A DNA stretch of 64,000 nt from Arthrinium phaeospermum (Eukaryota > Ascomycota > Sordariomycetes > Amphisphaeriales > Apiosporaceae): contig QYRS01000006.1 in the NCBI GenBank assembly GCA_006503535.1, positions 124,001 to 188,000 of the forward strand, given 5' to 3'. Both the position numbers and the translations under genes were made by a program. How positions within the stretch are numbered: the stretch's first letter is position 1; each line of letters opens with the position of its first letter. Shown here piece after piece: positions 34,102 through 45,884 of the stretch. The notes under the pieces were generated by a model that was not told the origin of the DNA, made no database searches, and was given only the letters and a program-made list of their open reading frames with translations.

Positions 34102-37100
34102 GTTGGGGTGTATGAATGTGGTTGAACTGACGGTATGATCGAGCTGAACGAACACACGCGGGACGAAGAGAGAAAGAGGAAGGGAGAGGGAGATGCCAGG
34201 GGAAGCTGAAGGCGGACTCGAGGTCCCTTTTGTGCAGGCGTATGGATACTGGGAGAGCAGTGTAGATCGCCAGGAGATTCGAGCGGCACTTGCCTTGCCC
34301 TTTTAATCATATCCTGGTGAACTGTATTTCTGATCTCTTTCCCCCCGGTGCAGCCTCAAGGTCTGATCGTGGTAAGTCGTAGTGCAGTGACCACCACCGT
34401 CACGAGATTGATCAAGACGCGACGCCGTCATGGTGGGGACTTGGACTCGAATACGTACAGGTGAGTAGCTGTGTTCCGGGGACAATAGCACCGAAGTAGC
34501 AGCGATTATTTCCACTGGGGCCCCAGCGGATCCCCTCCGACAAAGCAACCACTCTCCAGCTTTTGCCCTCAGCGCATTTCCTGGAGTTTTGATGGGACCC
34601 GGGGGGCTCTGGGGCAACCCTCCGGGCCATGCACCAGACGGCCTAGAGCCTAGAACTTGGCCCAAAACAGTCGACGCATAACTGGGCCGTCGTCGTATGG
34701 TTACCGTGGTGAGATTTGCGGATGGACAGATTTTTCGCCTTCCCCAGTCAAAGCAAAAGTCGGATCTCGCCCATGACCAACCAAGATTGAGACTGCACGA
34801 GCACGCATTGCACGAACCGACTCCGAGCTCCACTCCCAGCGACACCGGCCTGCTGGTCGGCTGGCATGCCTGACTTGGACCTGGCCTACCTGCCCTACCA
34901 TAACGGCCGTTTGCCCCTAATCCAGTCAAGCAAGGCCAAGGACGGCATTGATCGTCGCTAAAGGCTTCTTTCGAGGCTAGCTAAGCGTGTCGATTGCCTT
35001 GGCTCCCGAGAGGAAGCTTTTTCAGACACTGGCTTGGAATCTGCCCTGCCCTGTAGCGGGAATTATTTTGGTAGGTTCGTAAAAAGCTTGGAGTGCGCGG
35101 CCATTTTACCCAGGTTGGGAGTTGATGGTCGTAGTGCAGGTCCACCCCCCTGTAAGTTGCCTGGATGATGACTGAGCCGTACTGACTCGCCGGCGCGGGG
35201 GCTCCTTACAGTGACGGCCCACAGCGAGCCCACGTTCTGGCCGAAAAGAGCCCGGGTCTAAGTCAGACGACTGGTTCTGCGACAGGCAGACGGCAGCAGA
35301 CGGGCGGCGGACTGAACAGGACTTTTCGATGGCCAAGCAATGGGTTCGATTCTCTAGCGACATGTCACCCCCTTGGAGATTCCGATTGATTGTCGCGCTC
35401 CTTCACCGCGTCGACCGTGTCGAAGCTTGGCAGGTCCAAGTTTCAAGGATGGGGGAGACTATTAGGTAACGTATTTGGCAATACTGTCTCAACAGCAAGT
35501 AATCGCGCGGAAATCTAAGATTGATATTGCACGGGCTCCACCGCTGTTGGGGTTCTGGTAGGTTTTGGTTCATCGTGCAGACTGCCATTGAATGGCAATC
35601 TGAGGGTGAATACACTGCATTGATAGGACGACAGCTGCTATGCTGATCTATGTCGGTTTTAGCCCGACCACGCACTTGGGAGGCAGAGTTTGGGGCAGAA
35701 AGAGGGAGTGGAATTGGGGTAAATCTGAGGGGAGATTTTGGGGAATTCACCGAGTGTGCCCGACAGGCGTGCGGAGACCCCGACTTTCTGCACAGTTCAG
35801 GTCGTTACAGTGAGTGGGAGAAAAAGAAGTGGGTGACGTAGAAGAGGTGGGGCAGAAAACGACAGCATGCCATGCATGGAGAAGGAAGAGAAGAAAAAAA
35901 AGTCGAAACTGTTCGTTTTCTAGCTGGTCTCTCCGGCGTGGGATGGTTAGTGGAGCTGGTCCCACTGGAGCGACCCCCCGAGCCTTCTAGTTTTCTAGCT
36001 GAAATTTCCCAGGCTGGCGCTAGGAGCTCCTGTGGGAAGGAACACTAACTTCTCCAGGTCTAGTCCCCAGCTTTTTTGCGTCCCCAGACCCCGGGCCTGC
36101 CAGCACGGGGAGCAGTTGTCAGTTCCTCTCCCCAGAAACATTCGATCGTCCGCTGAGAGCTCACAATTTCTCGTACACGCAGGCATAAGGAAGCTGGCAT
36201 CTAGATCCCAGTGATATCATATGCAATGTTCTTTTCTTTTCCCTTCTGCCGTTTCTTGCCGATTCTCGTGAGACCTCAGGCCTTTTCGGGTTGTTCGGGT
36301 GCCCCCAAGTTGGTGGTGCCGCATGTTTTCCTCTTCTGTAATTGCCCAGCCCTAGGTTAGAGCAAACACCAATTACGCCTCCCGCCATGTCAAACCAAGG
36401 GCCAAAAACAAAGATTTCCTAGCGGCGACTTGGCGTGGCATTACGGGATGGCGTTTGTTTCGATTGGAAAAGTAGGTATCGTCTTTGGACAGCTTTTGCA
36501 TTGCATACATCTGCGAGGGTCTTGAGATTGCCCTTTTCGGAGACAATTTCCCTGTGTCATAGCAACCCTGGAAGCGTAGCTTTTCTCCCGCTCACCTACT
36601 TTTTCCTCGACAACAGCGGGGATTACAGCGATTCGCTCCTTTAGACGCAGCACGCTTCCAAGTCCTGTATGTTGCGTGAACCAATCAGATGCCACGTCAA
36701 AGGGCTGAATTGTAGGGCTTTAGTAATGCAAAGAAGGTTGCGATACGGCTAACGGCAGGCGGCGTGCGAAGGAATTTAGACTAGACTATGTGAGACGAAT
36801 CGCGCCCCCGTTCTTATTTCCGTACTATCATCGAAACCGCGCGCATACTTGGCCTGAAAGATACGGCCTGACGACATCACTCAGCACTACTGTGCTAGAC
36901 TAGAATTGTTCTGATTGCATTACTACAGTGGCGTTGAACCGCTTCCCGATTTGCATATTTCCCTCTTATCAGGCACTTGCTCGTCTCCCTCGTAGACTGT
37001 CAGTGCTTGTGTGGTCTTTTCTCGCCAATCCCTTGGTTTTCGACCTGTGCCCTCAACCTGGGTGTCCCGAAAGTGCAACCTGCCCCTGATATTCCTTGAT

Positions 37101-38663
37101 TCGCCCTGGTTCTCCAACGACCACTCCAACTTATGTGGAGCGTGCTGACCAATGTACCCGTCAGCCCTCATCACGATACCTCCTCCCACCCCCATGACAG
37201 GGATGCATTTAGCCACTGTATTGCCATCCAGAACAGAAAGCAGCTCTCTGGACTTCTTTTTGATTTCACATTGAACCACAAATGCTCCTTTCTGTATGAA
37301 CTGTAGAGCGCTTCATCTTCTTTAAACTGACTTGATATTCCATGGCTGCTTCCATTTCAGTAAGTGACTTCGCCTCGACACAATACTGGCGTTCCAGAGA
37401 CAACATCTCGCCTGAAGTTCCATCGCAGTCTTTGCATCACGAACCTAACTTGGCAGCGGGGTCAGATAGCATACCCCACGATTACAACATGGGGCACCAA
37501 TCCCAGAACCGTGGGGGACACCAAGGGGCCCCGTGCCCTGTCTTGGCCACGAGACATCCAAGTCCACGATCGACGTTACATCTGACTCATCCGCACCGGC
37601 GCAAGGTACGCGTGGGGGTGCCAACTCGCCATGGAATCGTGAAAACAAAACAACCCTACATGAGTAAAGCTCCGAAGCCCCCCTGCCGATCAGGGGGCGG
37701 GCGGCTATCTGTCTTCCAGATCGTAAACGGGCCCGGCCCTAGGGCTGCATGCTGCAAGATCTCGCGATGCCTCCTCTTCTCGTGGTGTAATCCACCCTGG
37801 GATCTTTCCAGGAACGTTGGCACGTGGAGATGGTTGCCAAGAGTCTAGCTGAAGTTTCGAGTTCTGCAAGTACACATTTGCCCCTTTGCACCCCCATCAT
37901 AGAGAAGATGTTACACGTATCACTCACGCCGGCTGAGGCCCTTGGCGTAAGCAGTAGAAAAGCCATAGATGCACAGTACAACCAATATATAGCTGAGGTT
38001 ACCCTCTCGCCATGAACTACCTTACAACCCGAAGCCTGCATGCGACCTCTCTGGCACGCCAACACCAGCCACTTTCCAGTCTCTCCTCCATTGTATATTG
38101 AGGGTATCCTGCTCTCTGCAAGCTTTAGCTCGCATCGAATCGGAAGTTAAAAGACAAAAAGTCGAGTGAAAGAAGAAACAACTGTATATTGCAACACACG
38201 TCAAAGCCGCCGGTCCCGTACGAGACTGCAGCCAAATCGCCAAGACCAGTCACAACAAGCTGGCCCAAGTCAAGTCAAAGTCCCGACATGCTGCGTTCTG
38301 ACGCGATGAAGCCCAACTTCGGCTCGCAGATCAGGACCAATGCTTCTTGAAGAATAAGCCTAATACAGATAATATTACCGCCGCCGACAATCAGCAGTAG
38401 TCTTATATGTTATCATGCGTCCAGTGGCCCCTACCCGTGTTTATATATAGATCTCCGCAAGACGCACACCCCTCTACAGGGTTGAACTCCCTTAAGCAGT
38501 AACGAAAGAGATAGAGCCCTGTTCTGTATTTAATGTACTCATCTAGCTATTTGACTGCTCCATACCATGTATCCACGTATATACAAGGTTCGACTACTAT
38601 TGCCGCAACTCATTATTACCTTTCCATATCTCATCCCGATACAAATCGGCACCCCTTTTCAGC
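34102..38663. other. long gene-free stretch (about 4.6 kb)
   Basis: Upstream of the MFS transporter and downstream of the FMO gene. The longest frames (37342-37848 plus; 34303-34929 minus; 36923-37279 minus) show no known motif, no convincing splice sites and mixed composition. A long promoter or untranslated leader of the transporter is likely. I see no RNA gene or repeat family. Confidence 0.45.
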
Positions 38664-41034
38664 TCACCTTGTCTTGCTAGCCGACCTTTTCGCCGCCTCT
38701 CGTTTAAACTCCTCAGCATCCTCGTACTGTTCATAGCAACATCCGTTAGCTGATTCCCCGAAAAACTTCCTTCCCTCCCTCCAGATTAAGAAACAAAACA
38801 AAAACTCACCAATTGTTTCACCGCCCCCCTCGCCCCCTCCCAGCCCCGCCTTCCGCACCCCGGCACCCCGAGCGGATTCGTCTCGAACACCCGGTACGCG
38901 CACGGGTTGATGGGCCCCCGCGCCAGCCAGGTATACAGCTCCCGATCCCCCCACCAGAGCCGCCAGTTCCGGGGCGCCAAAACATAATCGAGGCGCTCGT
39001 ACAGCCCCGTCCCCGCCGCCGCGTGCAGGAACCGGTTGAAGGCGTCCGCCCGCACGAACCCGGGCAGCATCGCGCGGTCCCGGCGCCACTGCCCCCGCCA
39101 CCAGCGGTGGTAGGCGTCGACGTGGGCGTTCATCTCGGCTTCGGGGGGGAGGGTGGCGGGTTGGCGGTACCCCGCTGGCGGCAACGACGTTGTCGATGTT
39201 GGTTCTTTTGTGTTGGCGGTGGTGGTGGTGTTCTTCTTGGCGGCCGTGTCGGCGGCCCAGATCTGGGTTACGGCCATCGAGGCCAGCTCGCAGACGTTCC
39301 AGGCGGCTTCCTGCGGCGCGAAGCAGCTGAGGAACGCGACCGAGTCGGCCCAGCGCGGCGGGAATATCAAGTGGTACAACCGCGGCAAGTGCGGTTGTTC
39401 TTCGTTTTCTTCCACTTCTTCTTCCTCGCCCCCCTTCTCCTTCATAGAAGCCTCGTTTCTGGCCTTTCTCTCCTCAGCCACCGACCCCGAAGTCCGTAGG
39501 GAAGGTCCATCGGCCCCGTCCATCTCCAGCTCGGGCATCATGTTGCAGTCGAAGTACTGATAACCCGTGCAGACAATAACCGCATCCACCTCGAGCACGG
39601 TACCGTCGTCCAACAAGACCTCGCGCTCGCCCACGAACCGCTTCAGCCCGCGCACCGGCGTGATCGCCCCCGTCTGCACGGCGGGGAACCAGTGCTCGTT
39701 GGCCGTCGGGTGCCGACGGGACAGGCTCGGGAAATCCGCGAGCCGCCACTCGTGTCTGACTTTATGCTCGGCCCGCCTCCGCCGCTGCGCCGGCGTCTCG
39801 TCCAGTCTGAGACGGGGCTCCGACCGGGCGGCGTCGCCGACCATCTTGCGCAGCATGATCCAGTCGATCAGCGGGGCCATCAGCCGGGGCGCCCACGCGT
39901 CCAGCAGGTACTTGAGGCACATGACGGGCCAGGTGAGCTTGGTGTCGAGCGGGACCCCGTCGTCCTCGTAGCGCGAGATCACCAGCCGGCCGCGGCGGTA
40001 CGAGTGGTAGACTTTCGAGGCGGTGGCGGGGCCGCCAGGGGGGCCGTGGCGGCAGAGGGCGGTGGCGATGTCGCTGCCGGTGTTGCCCATGCCGACGACC
40101 AGCACGCGCTTGCCGATGAACTGTTCCGGGCTTGATAGTTGGCACCAACAGTATCAGTGACGGTTGGTGGTACGGGGATGGGGCACGCAAGGGAGAAAGC
40201 AAGGGAGAAGACAAGGACACAGACAACTACGCAGGCAGGGGGACATGCAAGGGGCGTCGTCTTCACCTTTTGTATGCTTGGCCGTGGATCATGATGCCCT
40301 TGAACTTGTCTCTGCCCGGCAAAGACGGCCAGGACGGTATGCTTTCATTCCCACTGCCGAAGACGACTTTGTGGAAAGGGAGGATCCTATCCCCATCAGT
40401 ATCGGTGACATGTACATCCCACCCATCATCTGCCGAGTTTCGAAGCACCTTTCTGACCGTGGTCTGGAACCGCACATGCTCCAACAGTTGGAAGTGGACT
40501 GCGTAGGAGTGAAAGTACTCGCCCACTTGTTGGCCTGTCGAATAGGTAGGGGAGTCTTTTTCTCATGGTCTCTTGGTAAGTCTTAAGTCGTATTTTCATG
40601 GTTTTGTAATGGAGTTATTTCCTCCGAAACGTACCTCTCGGCAAGGGGAAGTCGCTGAACCCTGTCTGCATTGGACCTATTAGCACCTCAACCGGCACAG
40701 CCGCGGAGGAACAAAACCCACCACAAACTTGCTGATGTTACACACGGTGCCGTCGATGACCGAGGTAAAGGCGGGGTTGCCGCTATAGGACCAGAGGCCG
40801 CCGATTCGGTCGCGCCTCTCGAAGGCAATGGCATTGAAGCCTTCTTCTCGCAGCGTCTTCAAGGCCGTAAGTCCCGCGGGTCCTGCAATCCAAGAGAAGT
40901 CAGTATGGGTTGTTTCGAAGTTGAATGCCAAAAATATTTATACATTGTCCTGTGGCTAGTTGGGAAGACTTTGGAAAACTCCAGCTGAAAGCATTCTTAC
41001 CTGTGCCAATAACAGCAATATTGACTTTATCCAT
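38664..41034 (-). CDS. flavin-containing monooxygenase-like protein
   Basis: Six exons (41034-41001, 40882-40722, 40665-40635, 40534-40267, 40130-38810, 38726-38664) sum to 1878 nt, giving 625 aa. The FAD motif VIGTGPAGLTAL lies at residues 8-19 and is cut by the first intron. The FMO signature KFKGIMIHGQAYK, the NADPH motif VVGMGNTGSDIA and VIVCTGYQYFDC all follow, in family order. Class B FMOs oxygenate soft nucleophiles (N, S) using NADPH and O2. Odd points: an acidic low-complexity insert (KEKGGEEEEVEENEEQ) and a Thr-rich segment (NTTTTANTKEPTSTTSLPP) in the C-terminal half. The third exon is only 31 nt. All introns are GT-AG. No cluster partners are adjacent. Intact. Confidence 0.88.
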
Positions 41035-41935
41035 CTTCGTCTCAGTGACAGAACCCCAAGGTGAACGAACGCGAGAGTGAATGCAAGCAATGCGGCATGA
41101 TTGTGATGGGAACCGTTCGATACATATTAAATACTCAGAAACCGGCATCAGTACAGATAGAGCCGGGCGTCACATTATTAAAGTACCGGCTGACATGCTG
41201 GCATAGTCCTACGCGGGGCCCTGCAATTGGCTGCAATTGAAAGCGTGTAAGTCCGAAGGTACTTTTGGATTACCTGCAAGAACTTAGCGCCGAGATCGTA
41301 CCAGCCGGAAGAGCTTCCCCTGGCGTCGCGCGTGGCCGCCATACTAGGTCCGTCATCCTTCAGCTGGCCCCCCTCCTTGCATATATATTACAGTGCATAC
41401 GGAGTACGCACACGTGCTAGGTACTAGTGAGTTCGCCGCCCCATCAAATGCCAAGGAGCCGATGATCCGAAAAAGAAAGCCGAACGATACTAGTGGCTCA
41501 ACGCGAAATCCTGCCGAACGGCGAAAGAGTCCTGCTCCCCTATCCAAAAAGTACTCACTTGCCTTGAATTATTTGACAAGTCAGCCAAAAAGTCACCGCG
41601 TGGCGAGTCACTGCCGATTGGACGCATCGTATGGCTCAATAGGTCCTTTTAATCTTATTCTATTATTACTCTTGTCGATGCGCAATGCATTGATGTGCAG
41701 AAGACATTGGTTCGTGATCTCGTATACACCGCGTAATCTCGCCACTTGATGCTCGCAACTCTTCGCTTGCTTGTGTTCCTACATGGGTATCCCAGATACT
41801 CTTGTATCGTCTCATCGAAATCCTATGTTCGTGTTTGCGCGCATCGTGGAATGTTTCGGAACGGACTCTTTTGTCGTCATCGTTCTTGGTTCTTTCCCTT
41901 CCCTTCCTCCGTATTATTCTCCAGTTGTGTGGCTT
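41035..41935. other. intergenic, nothing recognised
   Basis: About 900 bp between the FMO start and the stop of the next minus-strand gene. Short frames only. Confidence 0.4.
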
Positions 41936-43213
41936 CTACTTGGTCGCGACGCGCTGTCTCTTCTTTCGGTTGCTCGTCTCTTTGTAGGTGAAGGCCTGAA
42001 TCTGTTCGCGGACGCGCGCTCTCAGATTGTATCGATGAGAAGTAGTAGGGGGAGGGGGTGGCGGAGTCGGCGAGGGCGAGGGCGAGGGCGATGGCGATCG
42101 CGTAAACACCGGCGAGGGCAAGGGCGAATATGAGGATGATGGCGAGGGCGACGGTGAAGGCGACCAAGGGGGAGGAGGACGCGACCAGATGACCTCGCGG
42201 ATACCGGGGTCGACGGCGCAGATGCGGATGACACACTCGAGCTTGGGACCGAAGAAGGGCCACTCGTCGCGGTAGAAGTGGCCGGTCAGCGGGATGCCCT
42301 CGAGTCTCTCGCCGGGCGGCAACAGCACGTACGCCGTGCCCGAGCTCCCGTGCGCCAACGCGGTCGACATATTGCACCATGCCTGCTTGTTCTTACGGTA
42401 CAGTCTGGAGAAATCGCGCGACGTGTGCTTCTGGCAGAGCGGCTTGTAGCCCTTGAGGTACCATCGTTTCTCGGCCAGCACCTCGTCAAGGAAACCATTG
42501 GCCGCCATTCCACCCGAGTGGAAGAGGGTGGTATCCCTTCCGAACTCGATGACTTGCTTGCATTGCTCGACGCTCGGTGTATGGACAGGATTGATGATGG
42601 TGCCGTGGACGGCGAAGGGCTCGTTGAAAGGCAATTCGCGCGGCAGATTCTCCCACGGCTCTGGTCTTGCGGGCGAGGGGGAAGAAACTTCTCCAGGCTC
42701 GGGGGAGGAAACGCTTCCGGGCGAGGAGGGAGCCGGCGCCGACATGGTTGACGAGGATGATGTGGATGCGTCGGGGTTGAAGACAGCGGACCACAGAGGG
42801 GAGCGAATGGCTCGGATTGGCAGATGGGCGACGGTGCGGAACCACTTGCCAATGCACCGGATTGGGGAGGAGGACCTGCCCGGTGCAGGTGGTCGCCCGG
42901 TGCACCGCTGCTCAAGCTCTTGGACCCCACCGCCGGCGACCACCCAACCGTCGGCGCCGGCACTGATCACGATTATCTTGTGCTTCCCTGTGCGGGCCGG
43001 CTTTGTTTCTCCCCCCATGTGCGACTTGGGTCCTATCTTTCTCCTTCCTCCTACTAATATCACTGCGCAGATACCAATACCATAGGCCAGTCCAAGGGGC
43101 AACGCTATGATAATTACACATATACACAGCAACAGATCTAATACTGCTGCAGCCGGGACGAGAAGGAGATGGCCGGCTCGATGGCAGAATCTCCTCCATT
43201 CGGTCATCCTCAA
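41936..43213 (-). CDS. hypothetical protein with N-terminal membrane segment and Ser-Pro repeats
   Basis: One open frame of 425 aa. Residues 15-52 form a hydrophobic stretch (VLDLLLCICVIIIALPLGLA and following) that could be a membrane anchor. A Ser/Pro-rich section follows (SAPAPSSPGSVSSPEPGE). The middle part, about 190-335, is ordered-looking, with RDTTLFHSGGMAANGFLDEV, KNKQAWCNMSTALAHGSSG and GHFYRDEWPFFGP; this part probably defines the family, which I do not recognise. The tail is SPSPSP repeats and a basic end (NRKKRQRVATK). A shorter form starting at MSAPAPSS (about 42745) would lose the membrane part; I cannot decide between them. Confidence 0.5.
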   Translation of the reverse strand: MRMTEWRRFCHRAGHLLLVPAAAVLDLLLCICVIIIALPLGLAYGIGICAVILVGGRRKIGPKSHMGGETKPARTGKHKIIVISAGADGWVVAGGGVQELEQRCTGRPPAPGRSSSPIRCIGKWFRTVAHLPIRAIRSPLWSAVFNPDASTSSSSTMSAPAPSSPGSVSSPEPGEVSSPSPARPEPWENLPRELPFNEPFAVHGTIINPVHTPSVEQCKQVIEFGRDTTLFHSGGMAANGFLDEVLAEKRWYLKGYKPLCQKHTSRDFSRLYRKNKQAWCNMSTALAHGSSGTAYVLLPPGERLEGIPLTGHFYRDEWPFFGPKLECVIRICAVDPGIREVIWSRPPPPWSPSPSPSPSSSYSPLPSPVFTRSPSPSPSPSPTPPPPPPTTSHRYNLRARVREQIQAFTYKETSNRKKRQRVATK

Positions 43214-44290
43214 AGATCCAGGAAGATGGAAGGAATGGGCATCTTGGAATTATTTGTGCAGGCTGGCGTCGATGGGTAATTAGTTCTAGTTTACTGGCGC
43301 ATCGCAAATTTTACGCCCTCACCATGGAAACTCGCTCATGCGTCACCTTCAAAGGGCCCTGAATACGTATTCTATGCAATTGCAAATTCTTCAAAGGCAT
43401 ATTGTAACATGTTAATTGCTGCTTACCGCCTTCATGCCTATCAAGCACCCAGTCTATCATCATCAACTACAACAGCAACAACAAAACATCTTCAGTAGTT
43501 TTCGAGCCGTTCATCTACATCCTCCGCCACTTTGCTTATGCAATCAGAAGCCGTTCTTATCTGCTAGTCCCCATTTAGGGTGCATGATAACTTGCGCAGA
43601 GACTTGCTCGGCCGGTGCGCATACTTTTTCGGTTGACTGTCCTTCATTGAAAACCTCAGTTTCCTAGGCTTGGCTGGACCTGCACATCGCACAATGAAAC
43701 GCATGAGCAGCCCCAACTTTACCTGAAGGGCGCAGCTGTCCCGGTCAAAAGTTCATGTTATTAGGGATTAACTGCGAGCTGGTGTCAATGTTCACCCTCT
43801 CATTGGCAAAACGGCCATGCATTTTGGTAGCCAAGGGCGTCAACTTCCTCCGGACATGACAGCACAGCCATCGACAGCAATTAGGAACAAATAACTGCTT
43901 TTGAATGCGGCGTGAAGCCACATGTCAATCCTATATACCGCTAGTAAGTCAAACTCCAGCCTCATGCATTGCCGCACCATGGGACGAAGGACTGGTGCGG
44001 CGGACGCCATATTAGTTCCCGACAAGCAGACTGACTCGGGCGAGACCAGTTGTCCCAATTGAAGACTGGAATTACAAAAAGAAAAGACAGTTCCAGAAAC
44101 TCAAACCAATCCACCCATCCGAAACCTCCTCGAGCATTCCATCCATCAGGGTATCAATCATAGGCCACCAAATACGATCCTGCAAAAGATTATCTCGAAT
44201 CTTAGGCTTGCCCTCCACATCATCGACCGAATTGAACGAAAGCGAAGCGAAATGGACGAGACGAACAATGATGACGAGGCGGTGGAAGGC
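43214..44290. other. intergenic, nothing recognised
   Basis: About 1.08 kb with CA/AG-rich low-complexity patches (43455-43495) and no supported gene. Confidence 0.4.
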
Positions 44291-45205
44291 TTACATGGCG
44301 AGTTCGTAGTTGTTGAAGTTCGGCATGCTCATCATGGCGTGGAACCCGTGCGACCGAGGGTCCGGACCGCGCGATAGATGCAGGCCCTGCCGTTCGGGCA
44401 GCTTGCTGTAGTAGAGGTCCTCGGGGAGGGACATGCCTGTTCTGTAGCCGACAAGCAATGTCCAGTCAGTCAGTCAGTCTCCAACAATACACGATAGATA
44501 ATAACGGGGCGAGACCGAAGGCGAGGGAGGAGCTTACCCGCAATAATCGCATCCACACGGTTGCGGGCCAGTCCCGTGGTGGTCGCAGCCGTACGCCATG
44601 TCCCCCGTAGTGCCACAGCAAGTCCACCTATCCACCACCATATGTTAGCACCAGACCAATAGGAAGTCCCAGTGCAAGACGTGATTTCCCTGCTTACCGA
44701 AAGCCCTGGGGCCAATATTCAAACAGCTTCTCGTCGTCGCCGCCAAACTCGTGCTTGTACTGCTTCTTCATGAACTCGACCTCGGACAGCTGGGCGCGGC
44801 CCCAGCCCAGCTCCCAGCCGGCCTCCTCGCCGCCCCAGGTGATGAGCTCGAGCTCGCCGAAGTGGACGGAGCCGTCTTGGCACTGCCGGTGCTTGTCGTA
44901 CCAGGTCTGCTGCCGGGTGTCGTCGTCAGAAGTGGCGTCTTCCTCGTGGTGCGGGTGCTGGTCTGGTCGGTCTAGCATTTGGGCGTCTCCTTCTACATGG
45001 GCACAGATAGAAGTCAGCTTCTTAGGACGTGTAGGTAGCCATTATCGCCATGAGACAGACAGCGAAAGACATTGGGGGGAGAAAGGTCAGGAAACTCACC
45101 GCCGCAAGACGAGCACTTCCCATCGTACTGGCGCTCGTTCGCACCGCAGACCACGCACTGCTGCTGCTGCCCATTTCCGGGCATTTCTATCGCGGACGCT
45201 AACAT
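44291..45205 (-). CDS. small Cys-rich protein with zinc-ribbon-like N-terminus
   Basis: Four exons (45205-45100, 44992-44698, 44627-44538, 44441-44291) sum to 642 nt, giving 213 aa. The N-terminus has CVVCGANERQYDGKCSSCGG, two CxxC knuckles that could bind zinc. After an acidic His-rich linker (DQHPHHEEDATSDDDTRQQ) comes a Trp-rich block (WGGEEAGWELGWGRAQLSEV) and EFMKKQYKHEFGGD. A second Cys/His cluster follows (WTCCGTTGDMAYGCDHHGTG then CGCDYC), and the C-terminus carries LSRGPDPRSHGFHAM. The clean four-exon model with GT-AG introns and the Cys spacing argue for a real, probably conserved fungal gene. Function unknown; a metal-binding or RNA/protein-binding role is inference. Confidence 0.7.
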
Positions 45206-45884
45206 CTTGGGTGGCGTGTTCCTAGGGATTGGCTGCTGGAGATCTAGGGACCGATCATTGAAAGGATGACAGATGACGGGTAATAAATATTCAATAGCTA
45301 GCCATCTACCTACGTAGCTACCTACCTTGCCAAGCTTAGCAGCTGTCCCACCCCGCCAGCCATGAGACTCGAAGGCGTCAAGCTCCCAGCTTCTTGGGTT
45401 TCATCTTGGGTCGTGCGCCCGCCGTAGCGCGTCATGGATGAGGGCAGAGCCGCAACGCAACTGCCTGACTTTTTCGACGTATCAGAACAGGAACAGGAAA
45501 GAAAGATCAGCCGAAATTGTCGGAGATAGCAACTCGGGCCGACCAATCCAAGGTCAGCGGGAAGGGAAGAATTGGGGAGGGAGAGCTTATTCAATCAAGG
45601 CTCGTTCCATCTCCTGCTTGGGTACACACATACACTTCTCTCCACCCACATCGCATCCGAAGCTATATCCGGTTACTGTGAAGCTTCGTGAGCAGACAAG
45701 TGTGACAGGAGAATTTACTTGGCAGGATCATGATGGCATCGGCATATGAATATACCACTCACGTGCATGGTGTCTTCGTGGCACGAGACGTGGAGCAAGA
45801 TGCTGTCGGTAATTAGCAGGATATTAGGATCTAGGTATTATGGGCAATCTGAGACTTTCCTTCGTACTCCACGTTCCCCGTTGT
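45206..45884. other. intergenic, nothing recognised
   Basis: About 680 bp between two minus-strand genes; no repeat or RNA gene seen. Confidence 0.4.

Noticed and set aside
37342..37848. 168-codon frame in the gene desert
   Set aside because: No motif, no neighbouring exons with splice sites and low-complexity composition; not enough to call a gene.
42060..42180. GAGGGC tandem repeat as a CRISPR-like or satellite array
   Set aside because: It is in frame on the minus strand and encodes the Ser-Pro tail of the hypothetical protein; CRISPR arrays are not expected in fungi.
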